Positions 1 through 5,553 are shown, counted from the first letter of the stretch. The stretch: 8,925 nucleotides of DNA from Actinomycetota bacterium (GCA_003168295.1 PMST01000699.1:2196-11120), one strand, 5' to 3'. Numbers and translations are program-made. Notes: generated from the sequence alone by a model not told the origin.

Positions 1-762
1 TTCTCGATGCTGGCCCAGCAGAACATCGAGACCCTCAATGAGGCCGCCCCGAAGACGATCGTGGCCAGCTGCCCGCATTGCTTTAACACGATCGCGAATG
101 AGTACCCCCAGCTAGGCGGGAACTATGAGGTGATCCATCACACCCAGCTGCTGGCCCGGCTGGTGGAGCAGGGCAAGCTGACCCCGGACGGGAAAGTGGC
201 CGCGCCGGAGAAGGTCACCTACCACGACCCGTGTTTCCTGGGGCGGCATAACAAGGTGTACACGGCGCCGCGGCAGATCATGGAGCACGTGCCCGGGGTC
301 GAGGCGGTGGAGATGCACCGGTGCAAGGAACGCGGGTTCTGCTGCGGTGCGGGCGGCGCGCGGATGTGGATGGAGGAGCGGATCGGCAAGCGGATCAATA
401 CCGAGCGGATCGACGAAGCCCTCGCGCTGTCCCCGGACACCATCTCCACCGCCTGCCCCTACTGCCTGGTCATGCTCGGCGACGCCGTTAACGCCAAGAA
501 AGCCTCCGGCGACGCCAAGGACACCCTCGAAGTCATCGACGTCGCCCAGCTCCTGGTCCGCTCCATGGCCCCGGTCGGCGCGGCCGTCGGGACCGATGCG
601 GGCAGCGCCCCGGTAGCCGATGCCGCCGCCGGTCCGGCGACGGCCGGTACCGACGCCAATCCCGGCCCGCCGGCGGCGGGCACGGCGGACGCCAATCCTG
701 GCCCGGCGGCGGGTACGGCCGGCGAGGGTACGGGCGACCAGGGCGGCCCGGCGGGCGGGTAA
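1..762 (+). CDS. Iron-sulfur (CCG-domain) oxidoreductase, C-terminal part (5' end outside window)
   Basis: The frame is open from base 1, so the ATG at base 7 is internal and the gene starts upstream. The visible 253 residues hold the end of one cysteine-rich CCG domain (SCPHC, residues 23-27) and a complete second one: HDPC (75-78), FCCGAGGARMW (113-123) and CPYC (152-155). Such domains bind an iron-sulfur cluster in heterodisulfide-reductase-like and glycolate-oxidase-like subunits. The text resembles the C-terminus of the membrane-associated reductase Rv0338c of Mycobacterium tuberculosis, an electron carrier often linked to electron-transfer flavoproteins; the substrate is unknown. Residues from about 191 to the end form an Ala/Gly/Pro/Thr-rich tail with an internal repeat (DANPGP twice) that I do not expect in the core fold. 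The gene converges on the minus-strand gene ending at 857. Family is secure; exact role is inferred. Confidence 0.9.
   Translation, partial: FSMLAQQNIETLNEAAPKTIVASCPHCFNTIANEYPQLGGNYEVIHHTQLLARLVEQGKLTPDGKVAAPEKVTYHDPCFLGRHNKVYTAPRQIMEHVPGVEAVEMHRCKERGFCCGAGGARMWMEERIGKRINTERIDEALALSPDTISTACPYCLVMLGDAVNAKKASGDAKDTLEVIDVAQLLVRSMAPVGAAVGTDAGSAPVADAAAGPATAGTDANPGPPAAGTADANPGPAAGTAGEGTGDQGGPAGG
652..720 (+). repeat. Imperfect in-frame tandem repeat in the reductase tail
   Basis: Two in-frame units, 652-687 (36 bp) and 688-720 (33 bp), both begin gacgccaatc and continue as ggcccg...gcggcggg..acggc. They encode DANPGP followed by an AAGTA-like stretch. They lie in the low-complexity C-terminal extension, so the tail probably grew by slippage. 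Confidence 0.7.
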
Positions 763-786
763 CTGACCGGTGGGGCCCGTGCCATT

Positions 787-802
787 CCGCGGGTTTCCGC
801 GG
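787..802. terminator. Small GC hairpin after the reductase gene
   Basis: ccgcgg-gttt-ccgcgg gives a 6-bp stem with a 4-nt loop, 24 nt after the reductase stop codon. It has no T-run, so it is only a weak terminator candidate. It may act together with the larger inverted repeat at 829-870. Confidence 0.3.
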
Positions 803-828
803 CTTGGCGGCCGGGCGCTGCTGAGAAG

Positions 829-870
829 GCCCGTTCGGCCTATCTATTTATTCTTTTTATCCGAACGGGC
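829..870. terminator. Inverted repeat between convergent genes, AT-rich loop
   Basis: A perfect 10-bp inverted repeat, gcccgttcgg (829-838) and ccgaacgggc (861-870), encloses a 22-nt loop made almost only of A and T apart from a few C. The right arm covers the last codons of the minus-strand gene, whose TAA stop at 857-859 lies in the loop. The position between two convergent genes suggests a bidirectional terminator. The long AT-rich loop is unusual in DNA this rich in GC. Confidence 0.6.
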
Positions 871-1534
871 GTTGGTTTCCCCACCCGGCAGACAAGGCAG
901 GCTCCTCGGAGTCGGCGCCGTCAGGTTCGGCGCGGTCGGTGAGGTAAGGCCAGCCCGGCGTGACCGGGTCGCCCTCGTCTGGCCGCCCGGCCGGCCGCCG
1001 GCGGATCACCTCGAGCACCACGATGTGGCTACGCCGGTCGTTCACCACCACCCGGACGTCGCTGGCCCAGCAGGCGGCGCGCAGGATGTCCCTGGCCCCT
1101 TCGAAGTCACCCGCGGTGATCCCGGCCCGGCACCACAGCATCACCCGCTCGCCGAAGTCCGCGGGCGCGGTGTACAGGACGATCGGCAGCCTGCCGTCCC
1201 TGGTCTGGACCCAGGCGTGTACGCAGCCGGTCCTGACCCGGTGCGGCGTGATGACACACCAGGCCCTGGCGATCAGCCACCGGCGGGCCGGCCGCCACGC
1301 CAGGACAGCGCCCATGACCGCGAGCGCCGTCGCCGCCATGGCGATGAGCCAGCCCAGGCCGAGCGTGTAGCCGATGGCGAGCGCGGCCAGCGGCAGCCCG
1401 GCCATCAGCGCCAGTTCGTAGCGCCAGTGCCACAGCCGGCCGGGCAGGCCCGCCCGGGACACCGAGCTGACCGCGGCCTCCACGCTGGCCATGATGCTCG
1501 GGTCGTTGGGCCGCCGCGGCCGTCCCGACGCCAT
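857..1534 (-). CDS. Membrane protein of conjugative-element type (pre-FtsK/Spd-like)
   Basis: This gene encodes 225 residues. I chose the ATG at 1534 because AGGAGGTGAG (1541-1550) lies just upstream; an upstream in-frame start would run through the neighbouring gene. Residues 41-60 and 62-80 form two hydrophobic membrane segments ending in a basic stop (RPARRW). A soluble domain follows (about 90-180) with the pattern GRLPIVLYTAPADFGERV, LWCRAGITAGDFEGARDIL and ACWASDVRVV. From memory, this domain style occurs in small proteins encoded next to FtsK/SpoIIIE-like transfer translocases in actinomycete integrative conjugative elements, and at the N-terminus of some of those translocases. It has no Walker motifs, so it is not the ATPase. 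The C-terminal 45 residues are polar and acidic. It is second in a two-gene operon. The role in DNA transfer or mycelial spread is inferred; no translocase gene follows. Confidence 0.7.
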   Translation of the reverse strand: MASGRPRRPNDPSIMASVEAAVSSVSRAGLPGRLWHWRYELALMAGLPLAALAIGYTLGLGWLIAMAATALAVMGAVLAWRPARRWLIARAWCVITPHRVRTGCVHAWVQTRDGRLPIVLYTAPADFGERVMLWCRAGITAGDFEGARDILRAACWASDVRVVVNDRRSHIVVLEVIRRRPAGRPDEGDPVTPGWPYLTDRAEPDGADSEEPALSAGWGNQRPFG

Positions 1535-1536
1535 CG

Positions 1537-1947
1537 CTAGCTCACCTCCTCGGTGCTGGCGCGGCCGGTGCCGAGGCAGGGGGCGCACGGTGCGTCCTTC
1601 GCGGGAGTATCCCCGCCCTGGCATTGCGGGCACGCGGTCAGGGTGTCGAAGCGCGGGTCCCGGTAGCGTCGCCCGAGACCTGCGTGCACCTTGGTGATCT
1701 GCCAGCCGCGCCAGTACGCCTCGGTGTCGTTCCAGCGGAACAGGCGGTCACCGAGCCGCCGGGGGACATAGGCCAGCCAGCTGAGCAGGACCGCGGCCGC
1801 GAGCCCGGCGATGTCCGCGACCCGGCCGCCGATGCGCCGCGCCGGTTCGGCCGGCCCCCAGACCAGATCCACGGCCGGTTCCCCGGCTGGCCCTGCCGGT
1901 GGCCACGGGGGGTTGTCTTGGCAGGTGAAGTTGGTAATGTTGATCAC
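1537..1947 (-). CDS. Small membrane protein with DnaJ-like CxxC pairs (Spd-like)
   Basis: This gene encodes 136 residues. The GTG at 1947 is chosen because GAAGGG (1956-1961) precedes it with an 8-nt spacer; the longer in-frame extension upstream has poor composition. Residues 45-61 form a single hydrophobic segment. A basic, aromatic stretch follows (RWNDTEAYWRGWQITKVHAG), then two cysteine pairs, CPQC (106-109) and CAPCLGTG (121-128). The CxxCxGxG form is that of a DnaJ-type zinc-binding hairpin and suggests a small metal-binding domain, here with one cluster only. The TAG stop is two bases from the ATG of the following gene, whose ribosome binding site lies inside this coding end, so the pair is translationally coupled. 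I do not recognise a named family. Context suggests an accessory (spread-like) protein of an integrative element. Confidence 0.65.
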   Translation of the reverse strand: MINITNFTCQDNPPWPPAGPAGEPAVDLVWGPAEPARRIGGRVADIAGLAAAVLLSWLAYVPRRLGDRLFRWNDTEAYWRGWQITKVHAGLGRRYRDPRFDTLTACPQCQGGDTPAKDAPCAPCLGTGRASTEEVS

Positions 1948-1992
1948 AGCACTAGCCCTTCTTGCTCGCTCCTGAGCCTGGGTGGTGTCTTG

Positions 1993-2020
1993 CTGGGTCG
2001 GTGTTGCAGCACCGGCCCAG
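1993..2020. promoter_or_regulatory. Hairpin in the leader of the membrane-protein operon
   Basis: ctgggtcggtg (1993-2003) and caccggcccag (2010-2020) pair over 11 positions with one T/G wobble and a 6-nt loop. It lies 46 nt upstream of the GTG at 1947, so if transcription starts further out it would fold in the 5' leader. An attenuator or mRNA-stabilising role is a guess. Confidence 0.4.
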
Positions 2021-2193
2021 CGGTATGTCCGGGGTATTACGCAGTGGGTAACTGTCGGGATCCCGGATCGTTGCGGATTACGCCGCGGATGTTGAGCCAC
2101 GGCCCGTACGCTTCGGCACAAGGGAAGCGGATGCGGTCTTTGCGGGCTGGTGGAAATGGCAGTGCCCCCTCTCATTCACGCGCGGCCAGGTCT

Positions 2194-2269
2194 CTCGCCG
2201 GGCGGCTCGCGTCGCTCCGTGCGGGCCTTGGCTCGCCGGGTGACTTGCGTCGCTCCGTGCGGGCCTTGG
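2194..2269. repeat. 38-bp tandem repeat, two copies
   Basis: Units 2194-2231 and 2232-2269 both run ctcgccggg...gcgtcgctccgtgcgggccttgg and differ at three positions. A partial third element (ctggctcgcg, then cccgccgggtcacc) follows. The repeat lies in non-coding DNA upstream of the HTH regulator. Its function is unknown. Confidence 0.85.
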
Positions 2270-2384
2270 CTGGCTCGCGATCTGCGGTCGGTAACCCGCC
2301 GGGTCACCGCTCGACCCCGTTGTCGGCGGGTCGCGTTGAGGATGCCTACTGCTTCTGGTTTCATGGTGCATCTAGCAATGCAGG

Positions 2385-2398
2385 TTGGCAAGTGCCAA
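2385..2398. promoter_or_regulatory. Palindrome ttggca-ag-tgccaa, candidate operator
   Basis: A perfect 6-bp inverted repeat with a 2-bp spacer lies about 105 bp upstream of the HTH regulator start, followed by an AT-rich patch (aaaataaact). Its left half resembles a -35 box (TTGGCA). Autoregulation through this site is inferred. Confidence 0.4.
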
Positions 2399-2431
2399 AA
2401 TAAACTGCAGCACGCATGTATCATCGGCACA

Positions 2432-2448
2432 GTCCCAAGGGTTGGGAC
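2432..2448. promoter_or_regulatory. Palindrome gtcccaa-ggg-ttgggac, candidate operator
   Basis: A perfect 7-bp inverted repeat with a 3-bp spacer lies 54 bp upstream of the regulator's GTG. It could be a second operator for the HTH protein or a small leader hairpin. No direct evidence separates these. Confidence 0.4.
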
Positions 2449-2501
2449 CTCCGGGACCGGCCCGTGAGCGATAGCGCTGAAACCCGAGGAAAGAGGCCTT
2501 G

Positions 2502-3368
2502 GTGACAGAAGTGCGTAGCCCCACCGTTCGCCGCCGCGAACTCGGCGCCCTGCTGCGCGCGCTCCGCAATGAGAAGGGCCTGACGGTAGAGCAGGCCGCC
2601 GATCAGTTGCTGTGCTCACCGAGCAAGGTGAGCCGGATGGAGACCGGTCACGGCGCCGCCACCCCCCGCGACATCCGCGACCTGTGCAACCTCTACGACG
2701 TAACCGACCAGGCCGAGCGCGACCGCCTGATGACTCTGGCCCGCGAGGGTAAGGGGCAGGGCTGGTGGCAGTCTTACGACCTGGAATTCGGGATCTATGT
2801 TGGCCTGGAGGCGGAAGCTGTGGTCATATCCGGCTTCCAGTCATCGGTAGTGCCGGGCCTCCTGCAAACAGCCGATTACGCGCGGGCCGGACATGAGGGC
2901 GCGATGCCGCGGTTCAGCCCCGATCAGATCGAGAGGCGAATCGAGGCTAAGCTCACCCGGCAGCGCATCCTGGTCCAGGACGATCCGGCCCGTTTTGCCG
3001 CGGTTCTGGATGAGGCGGCGCTGCACCGAGAAATCGGAGGACGCAGTGTCATGGCCGTTCAGCTGGCCAAAATCCTCGAGATGTCGGCTCTGCCGAACGT
3101 CACGGTGCAGGTTCTACCGTATGAAGTCGGGGCACATCCAGCGGTAGAGAGCAACTTCACTCTCCTTGAACTGCCAAACCCCACTCCCGGTGTCGTGTTC
3201 GTCGAAGGGCTGATAGGATCCACCTACCTAGAACGTGCCGACGATCTCAAAAGATACCGCGAGATCTTCGACCGATTGCAAACTATCGCGCTAGATCCCA
3301 AAAGTAGCGCTGATCTGATTGCTAAATTTCTCCGTACTTATAAAGAAGGTTTAGAAGCGGCTTTATAA
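2502..3368 (+). CDS. HTH (XRE) regulator with DUF5753, Scr1/WhiJ type
   Basis: This gene encodes 288 residues from the GTG at 2502, which follows AGGAAAGAGG (2487-2496); an adjacent TTG at 2499 is the alternative. Residues 13-70 form an XRE helix-turn-helix (LGALLRALRNEKGLTVEQAA, then SPSKVSRMETG). From residue 88 comes the DUF5753 ligand- or partner-binding domain with hallmarks GWW, YVGLEAEA, VVPGLLQTADYARA and, near the end, FVEG and YLERADDL. The full length is normal for the family. In streptomycetes such proteins (for example WhiJ and its paralogues) are paired with DUF397 proteins and control development or secondary metabolism; they are also annotated as Scr1-type antitoxin-like regulators. 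A DUF397 gene follows at 3474, separated by a strong hairpin. The 3' end of the gene is richer in A and T than its body. Palindromes upstream may be its operators. Confidence 0.93.
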   Translation: MTEVRSPTVRRRELGALLRALRNEKGLTVEQAADQLLCSPSKVSRMETGHGAATPRDIRDLCNLYDVTDQAERDRLMTLAREGKGQGWWQSYDLEFGIYVGLEAEAVVISGFQSSVVPGLLQTADYARAGHEGAMPRFSPDQIERRIEAKLTRQRILVQDDPARFAAVLDEAALHREIGGRSVMAVQLAKILEMSALPNVTVQVLPYEVGAHPAVESNFTLLELPNPTPGVVFVEGLIGSTYLERADDLKRYREIFDRLQTIALDPKSSADLIAKFLRTYKEGLEAAL

Positions 3369-3387
3369 GTTCGAAGTCATCTATAAA

Positions 3388-3433
3388 ACTTACCGGCAGC
3401 CTCCGCAACGAACTGCGGAGGCTGCCGGTAAGT
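3388..3433. terminator. Perfect 20-bp inverted repeat between regulator and DUF397 gene
   Basis: Left arm 3388-3407 and right arm 3414-3433 are exact reverse complements around a 6-nt loop (acgaac). The stem begins 19 nt after the regulator stop. On the plus strand it is followed by attagttacaatc, a poor U-tract; on the minus strand it is followed by ttttatag. It probably ends or attenuates the regulator transcript, so the DUF397 gene would need read-through or its own promoter. A possible -10 (tacaat, 3440-3445) lies just after it. Confidence 0.7.
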
Positions 3434-3473
3434 ATTAGTTACAATCTAATGCGCGTGGACCGGAGGGAGTTCG

Positions 3474-3683
3474 ATGTCTCTAACTCGCCTGGGGGTTCCC
3501 GACCTTCAGTGGCGCAAGGCCAGACGAAGCGCCGGCAACGGAGCTTGCGTTGAGGTAGCACCCGTCAACGGACAGATAGCCGTCCGGGATTCTAAAAATC
3601 CTGACGGCAGCCGGCTGCAGTATCCGGCTCAATCATGGCAGGCGTTTGTTGCGAACATTAAGAACGAACGTTTTTTCGAATAA
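3474..3683 (+). CDS. DUF397 protein, partner of the DUF5753 regulator
   Basis: This gene encodes 69 residues. The ATG at 3474 follows GGAGGGAG (3462-3469) at ideal spacing. The whole protein is one DUF397 domain with the family signature W-R-K-A-R-R-S near residue 13, CVEVA (25-29), VRDSKNPDG (37-45) and a C-terminal W-x-x-F. The length is typical. BldB of Streptomyces belongs to this family. DUF397 proteins are small, cytoplasmic, of unknown biochemistry, and are nearly always encoded beside an HTH-DUF5753 regulator, with which they are thought to form a toxin/antitoxin-like or modulator pair. Here the two genes are 105 bp apart with a hairpin between them instead of overlapping. The first strong codon match is downstream of its own ribosome binding site, so independent translation is likely. 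Confidence 0.92.
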   Translation: MSLTRLGVPDLQWRKARRSAGNGACVEVAPVNGQIAVRDSKNPDGSRLQYPAQSWQAFVANIKNERFFE

Positions 3684-3784
3684 GTCGACCGGCAGAGGCT
3701 GCTCGCTCCGACGCCGCCGACCAAGGAAACGCGGAAGCCGACCAGCCTCGCCGCTTCAGGCCCCAAGTCACGAGGAGTCTGAAG

Positions 3785-3934
3785 GTGATCGTGATGACTT
3801 GTATCGTAACCGGGCGCTTCGGCCGGACCTGTTGCGATTCCGTAACTAAGCCGATTCCAAGATGGCCTATTCTGGCACGGTCCGTAATGCCATCCGTACT
3901 CAGGGTACACGATATGAGCTCGCCGCGAGCCTGA
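3785..3934 (+). CDS. Possible small ORF, unknown (49 codons)
   Basis: A GTG at 3785 is preceded by GAGGAG (3772-3777) with a 7-nt spacer, better than many real genes here. The reading frame gives 49 residues, starting MIVMTCIVTGRFGRTCC and ending SSPRA, with three cysteines close together. Codon third positions are not strongly GC-biased, which argues against a long-established gene. It lies 101 bp after the DUF397 gene on the same strand. I do not recognise it; it may be fortuitous. Confidence 0.22.
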   Translation: MIVMTCIVTGRFGRTCCDSVTKPIPRWPILARSVMPSVLRVHDMSSPRA

Positions 3935-3969
3935 GCGGTCGTCGGCCCGCCCCAAAAGTACTAAAGCGC

Positions 3970-4002
3970 CGATTTCCGGCTTTACCGTATTCGCCGGAAT
4001 CG
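3970..4002. terminator. Imperfect hairpin downstream of dcd
   Basis: cgatttccggc (3970-3980) pairs with gccggaatcg (3993-4002) with one bulged T and a 12-nt loop. It lies 114 nt beyond the dcd stop codon, between convergent transcripts, and is the only stem in the region that could stop either one. The T-run is weak. Confidence 0.35.
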
Positions 4003-4115
4003 CCCTGATCTAACTCGTCGGTCTTAGAAAGCTCTTTAGGGCGCTGAATTAGAGTTCCGTCTTTCCTGGCGCTATTGACGGGGTTTAAGAGCGGCTCCGG
4101 GTGAACATATCTTGC

Positions 4116-4691
4116 TCAGACCTTGGTGCGGTAAAAGTTAAGATAGGAACGCGACGGGGTAGGTCCGCGCTGGTCTTGGTATCTAGAGCCGTAGACGGGC
4201 GAGCCATATGGGTGTTCGGCCGGGGAACTGGTCCGGAAAAGGCATAGCTGGCCAATCTTCATCCCCGGCCACAGCTTGATGGGCAACGTCGCCACGTTGG
4301 AGAGCTCAAGCGTCACGTGCCCGGAGAACCCCGGGTCGATCCAGCCCGCCGTCGAGTGGGTGAGCAGGCCCAGCCGGCCCAGAGAGCTCTTGCCTTCTAG
4401 GCGCCCGGCGATGTCGTCTGGAAGCGAGACCACCTCGTAGGTCGACGCCAGCACGAACTCGCTGGGATGCAAGACGAAGGGGTCCTCGCCGTCCGTCTCC
4501 ACCAGCCTGGTCAGGTCGGGCTGTTCGACCGCGGGATCGATGTGGGGGTAGCGGTGATTCTCGAAAACCCGGAAGTACCGGTCTAGCCTGACGTCGATAC
4601 TGGACGGCTGGATCAGCTCGGGTGCGTACGGATCGAGCTTGACCCGGCCGGACTCGATCTCAGCTTTGATGTCGCGATCAGAGAGGAGCAC
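4116..4691 (-). CDS. dcd: dCTP deaminase, probably dUMP-forming
   Basis: This gene encodes 191 residues, full length for the family, from a GTG at 4691; the start [12 protein letters not shown] matches actinobacterial Dcd. Motifs include [10 protein letters not shown] (29-38), GKSSLGRLG (100-108), the active-site segment [14 protein letters not shown] (111-124) and TLELSN (127-132), whose E129 corresponds to the catalytic glutamate. Dcd is a cytosolic trimer of the dUTPase fold that supplies dUMP for thymidylate synthesis. The [11 protein letters not shown] form is like the bifunctional mycobacterial enzyme, which deaminates dCTP and removes pyrophosphate to give dUMP directly, rather than the E. 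coli type that stops at dUTP; that choice is inferred from the motif. The ribosome binding site is weak (ccagg). It is transcribed away from tRNA-Gly. Confidence 0.96.
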   Translation of the reverse strand: MLLSDRDIKAEIESGRVKLDPYAPELIQPSSIDVRLDRYFRVFENHRYPHIDPAVEQPDLTRLVETDGEDPFVLHPSEFVLASTYEVVSLPDDIAGRLEGKSSLGRLGLLTHSTAGWIDPGFSGHVTLELSNVATLPIKLWPGMKIGQLCLFRTSSPAEHPYGSPVYGSRYQDQRGPTPSRSYLNFYRTKV

Positions 4692-4701
4692 CCTGGCAAC
4701 C

Positions 4702-4715
4702 TACCGGGTCCGGTA
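4702..4715. promoter_or_regulatory. Palindrome taccgg-gt-ccggta upstream of dcd
   Basis: A perfect 6-bp inverted repeat with a 2-bp spacer lies 11 nt upstream of the dcd GTG, in the 79-bp gap shared with the divergent tRNA gene. The adjacent cgatatc could be part of either promoter. It may be an operator or a small leader hairpin masking the dcd start. Confidence 0.3.
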
Positions 4716-4770
4716 CGATATCTGAGCGAACACAGCACAAGCCGAGTACGCGAGGCGGGTGCGAGGACGC

Positions 4771-4844
4771 GCGGGTGTAGTTCAATGGTAGAACATCAGC
4801 TTCCCAAGCTGACAGTGCGGGTTCGATTCCCGTCACCCGCTCCA
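4771..4844 (+). tRNA. tRNA-Gly (anticodon CCC)
   Basis: A full cloverleaf can be drawn: acceptor stem 4771-4777 with 4834-4840, D-arm GTTC/GAAC (4780-4783, 4791-4794), anticodon stem TCAGC/GCTGA (4796-4800, 4808-4812) around the loop TTCCCAA, T-arm GCGGG/CCCGT (4817-4821, 4829-4833) around TTCGATT, discriminator T4841 and an encoded CCA (4842-4844). The anticodon CCC (4803-4805) reads GGG glycine codons. Its 3' half is duplicated at 6136-6180, so the gene served as an integration site. Confidence 0.96.
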
Positions 4845-4846
4845 CC
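4801..4846 (+). repeat. att core copy 1 (inside tRNA-Gly), attL-type
   Basis: From the anticodon loop to two bases past CCA, this segment is repeated at 6136-6180. The last 36 bp (4811-4846, gacagtgcgg...ctccacc) are identical in both copies. The nine bases ttcccaagc before it also match, apart from one base (T4810) missing in the second copy. A tRNA 3' end is the classic target of tyrosine-recombinase elements. Confidence 0.85.
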
Positions 4847-4861
4847 CCGAAAGCGCGGGGT
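4844..4861. terminator. Short hairpin between tRNA-Gly and the SRPBCC gene
   Basis: accccg (4844-4849) and cggggt (4856-4861) pair over 6 bp around aaagcg. It lies directly between the convergent tRNA and protein gene, whose stop codon is at 4864-4866, so it may terminate both. It has no T-run. Confidence 0.4.
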
Positions 4862-4863
4862 AG

Positions 4864-5412
4864 CTAGCTGATGCTGGCCGCCAGCTCCTGATAGGCGGGG
4901 ACGAGATCGTCCCATCGTGCCTTGGTGTCGCCGCGCGTGCGCCCGGCGAGATAGGCGGCGAGATTCTCGGCATGGATCTGCCACCCGACCCCGTAGAAGG
5001 CGATCGCGTCCAGCGGCATGCCCCGGACCTCGATGACCAGGATGGTCTGGTCGCCGTCGGCGGTCAGCGTGGCATCGAGGGCCTCGTCGTATGGCGCCAC
5101 CCCGTTCCCGCGCCGGTAGGATTCCTCAGTTTCCCTGGTCATCACCTGCAGCCGCTGAGGAGGCTCGCACGCTTCCACGCCCCCGGTGGCGTCCGAGTCG
5201 GCGTCTTCCACGTGCAGACGGAACTGCCCGCCGGGGCGGAGGTCGCCCTCTACCTGGCCGTACCAGGAGGCCAGGCGGTCGGGATCGGTCAGTGCCTGCC
5301 ACAGGTCATCGATACCGGTGCCGTAGCGGTCTTCGATGCGTACGACGCCTTTGCCGCCTGCCGATCGCAGGCTCCCCAGGATGCGGGGACCCGGACGTGG
5401 GTTGCTGGTCAT
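4864..5412 (-). CDS. SRPBCC (AHSA1/START-like) domain protein
   Basis: This gene encodes 182 residues from the ATG at 5412, which follows AAGGAG (5419-5424); the 61-residue upstream in-frame extension has no such site and is compositionally poor. One SRPBCC domain fills most of the chain: VRIEDRYGTGIDDLWQALTD (24-43), RLASWYGQVEGDLRPGGQFR (46-65), VEACEPPQRLQVMTRE (79-94) and TLTADGDQTILVIEVRGMPL (115-134), then a long C-terminal helix. The fold makes a deep hydrophobic cavity. Family members (AHSA1, CalC, polyketide cyclases) bind small ligands or Hsp90-like partners; no catalytic residues can be assigned. Such proteins are abundant in actinomycetes and often encoded with ArsR regulators, but none is present here. 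It is convergent with tRNA-Gly and lies inside the tRNA-flanked segment, so it may be cargo of an integrated element. Confidence 0.9.
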   Translation of the reverse strand: MTSNPRPGPRILGSLRSAGGKGVVRIEDRYGTGIDDLWQALTDPDRLASWYGQVEGDLRPGGQFRLHVEDADSDATGGVEACEPPQRLQVMTRETEESYRRGNGVAPYDEALDATLTADGDQTILVIEVRGMPLDAIAFYGVGWQIHAENLAAYLAGRTRGDTKARWDDLVPAYQELAASIS

Positions 5413-5531
5413 CTGCGGCTCCTTCGTTCGCGTTCCCGGGCTATCTTGGTGTGCCAGGGCCTCCGCTGCTGCCGGACTGATGTTGTTCCGTGGGTTGGAC
5501 GGTTCGGTGCCCCGTAACTCATCGGTCGGCT

Positions 5532-5553
5532 TGGGAGCCACGCTGGGAGCCAC
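5532..5553. repeat. Direct repeat tgggagccac, two copies, 12-bp period
   Basis: tgggagccac occurs at 5532-5541 and 5544-5553. Read on the minus strand it is gtggctccca-gc-gtggctccca. It lies upstream of the SRPBCC gene, inside the tRNA-flanked segment. Paired direct repeats of this size are typical of integrase arm-type sites, but that is only inferred here. Confidence 0.6.

Larger units (their letters stand above)
1948..2501. other. Non-coding stretch between divergent operons
   Basis: About 550 bases with no convincing gene separate the minus-strand membrane-protein pair from the plus-strand regulator. It holds a hairpin at 1993-2020, a 38-bp tandem repeat at 2194-2269, palindromes at 2385-2398 and 2432-2448, and the regulator's ribosome binding site at 2487-2496. 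Open frames on both strands here are Arg/Ser/Pro-rich and have no credible starts. Confidence 0.6.
3684..4115. other. Intergenic stretch between DUF397 gene and dcd
   Basis: About 430 bases of lower GC than the flanks. It holds one doubtful 49-codon ORF (3785-3934) and an imperfect hairpin at 3970-4002. The remaining 113 bases before dcd show no gene, repeat or clear terminator. The minus-strand open frame across 3629-3955 overlaps the DUF397 gene and looks non-coding. Confidence 0.6.

Noticed and set aside
770..1540. 256-codon plus-strand open frame
   Set aside because: It is antisense to the membrane-protein gene, has Arg/Pro/Gly-rich shadow composition, and the minus strand carries the clear ribosome binding site and hydrophobic segments.
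1948..2175. N-terminal extension of the 136-residue membrane protein (start at 2175)
   Set aside because: The extra 76 residues have poor composition and no ribosome binding site; the GTG at 1947 has one at proper spacing.
2194..2269. CRISPR-like array
   Set aside because: Only two directly abutting 38-bp units, with no spacers and no cas genes.
2176..2619. Minus-strand open frames overlapping the regulator start
   Set aside because: They run across the tandem repeat and into the HTH coding region with Arg-rich content and no credible start.
4796..4984. Minus-strand open frame ending GDGNRTRTVSLGS
   Set aside because: The end is tRNA-Gly read backwards and the remainder overlaps the SRPBCC gene out of frame.
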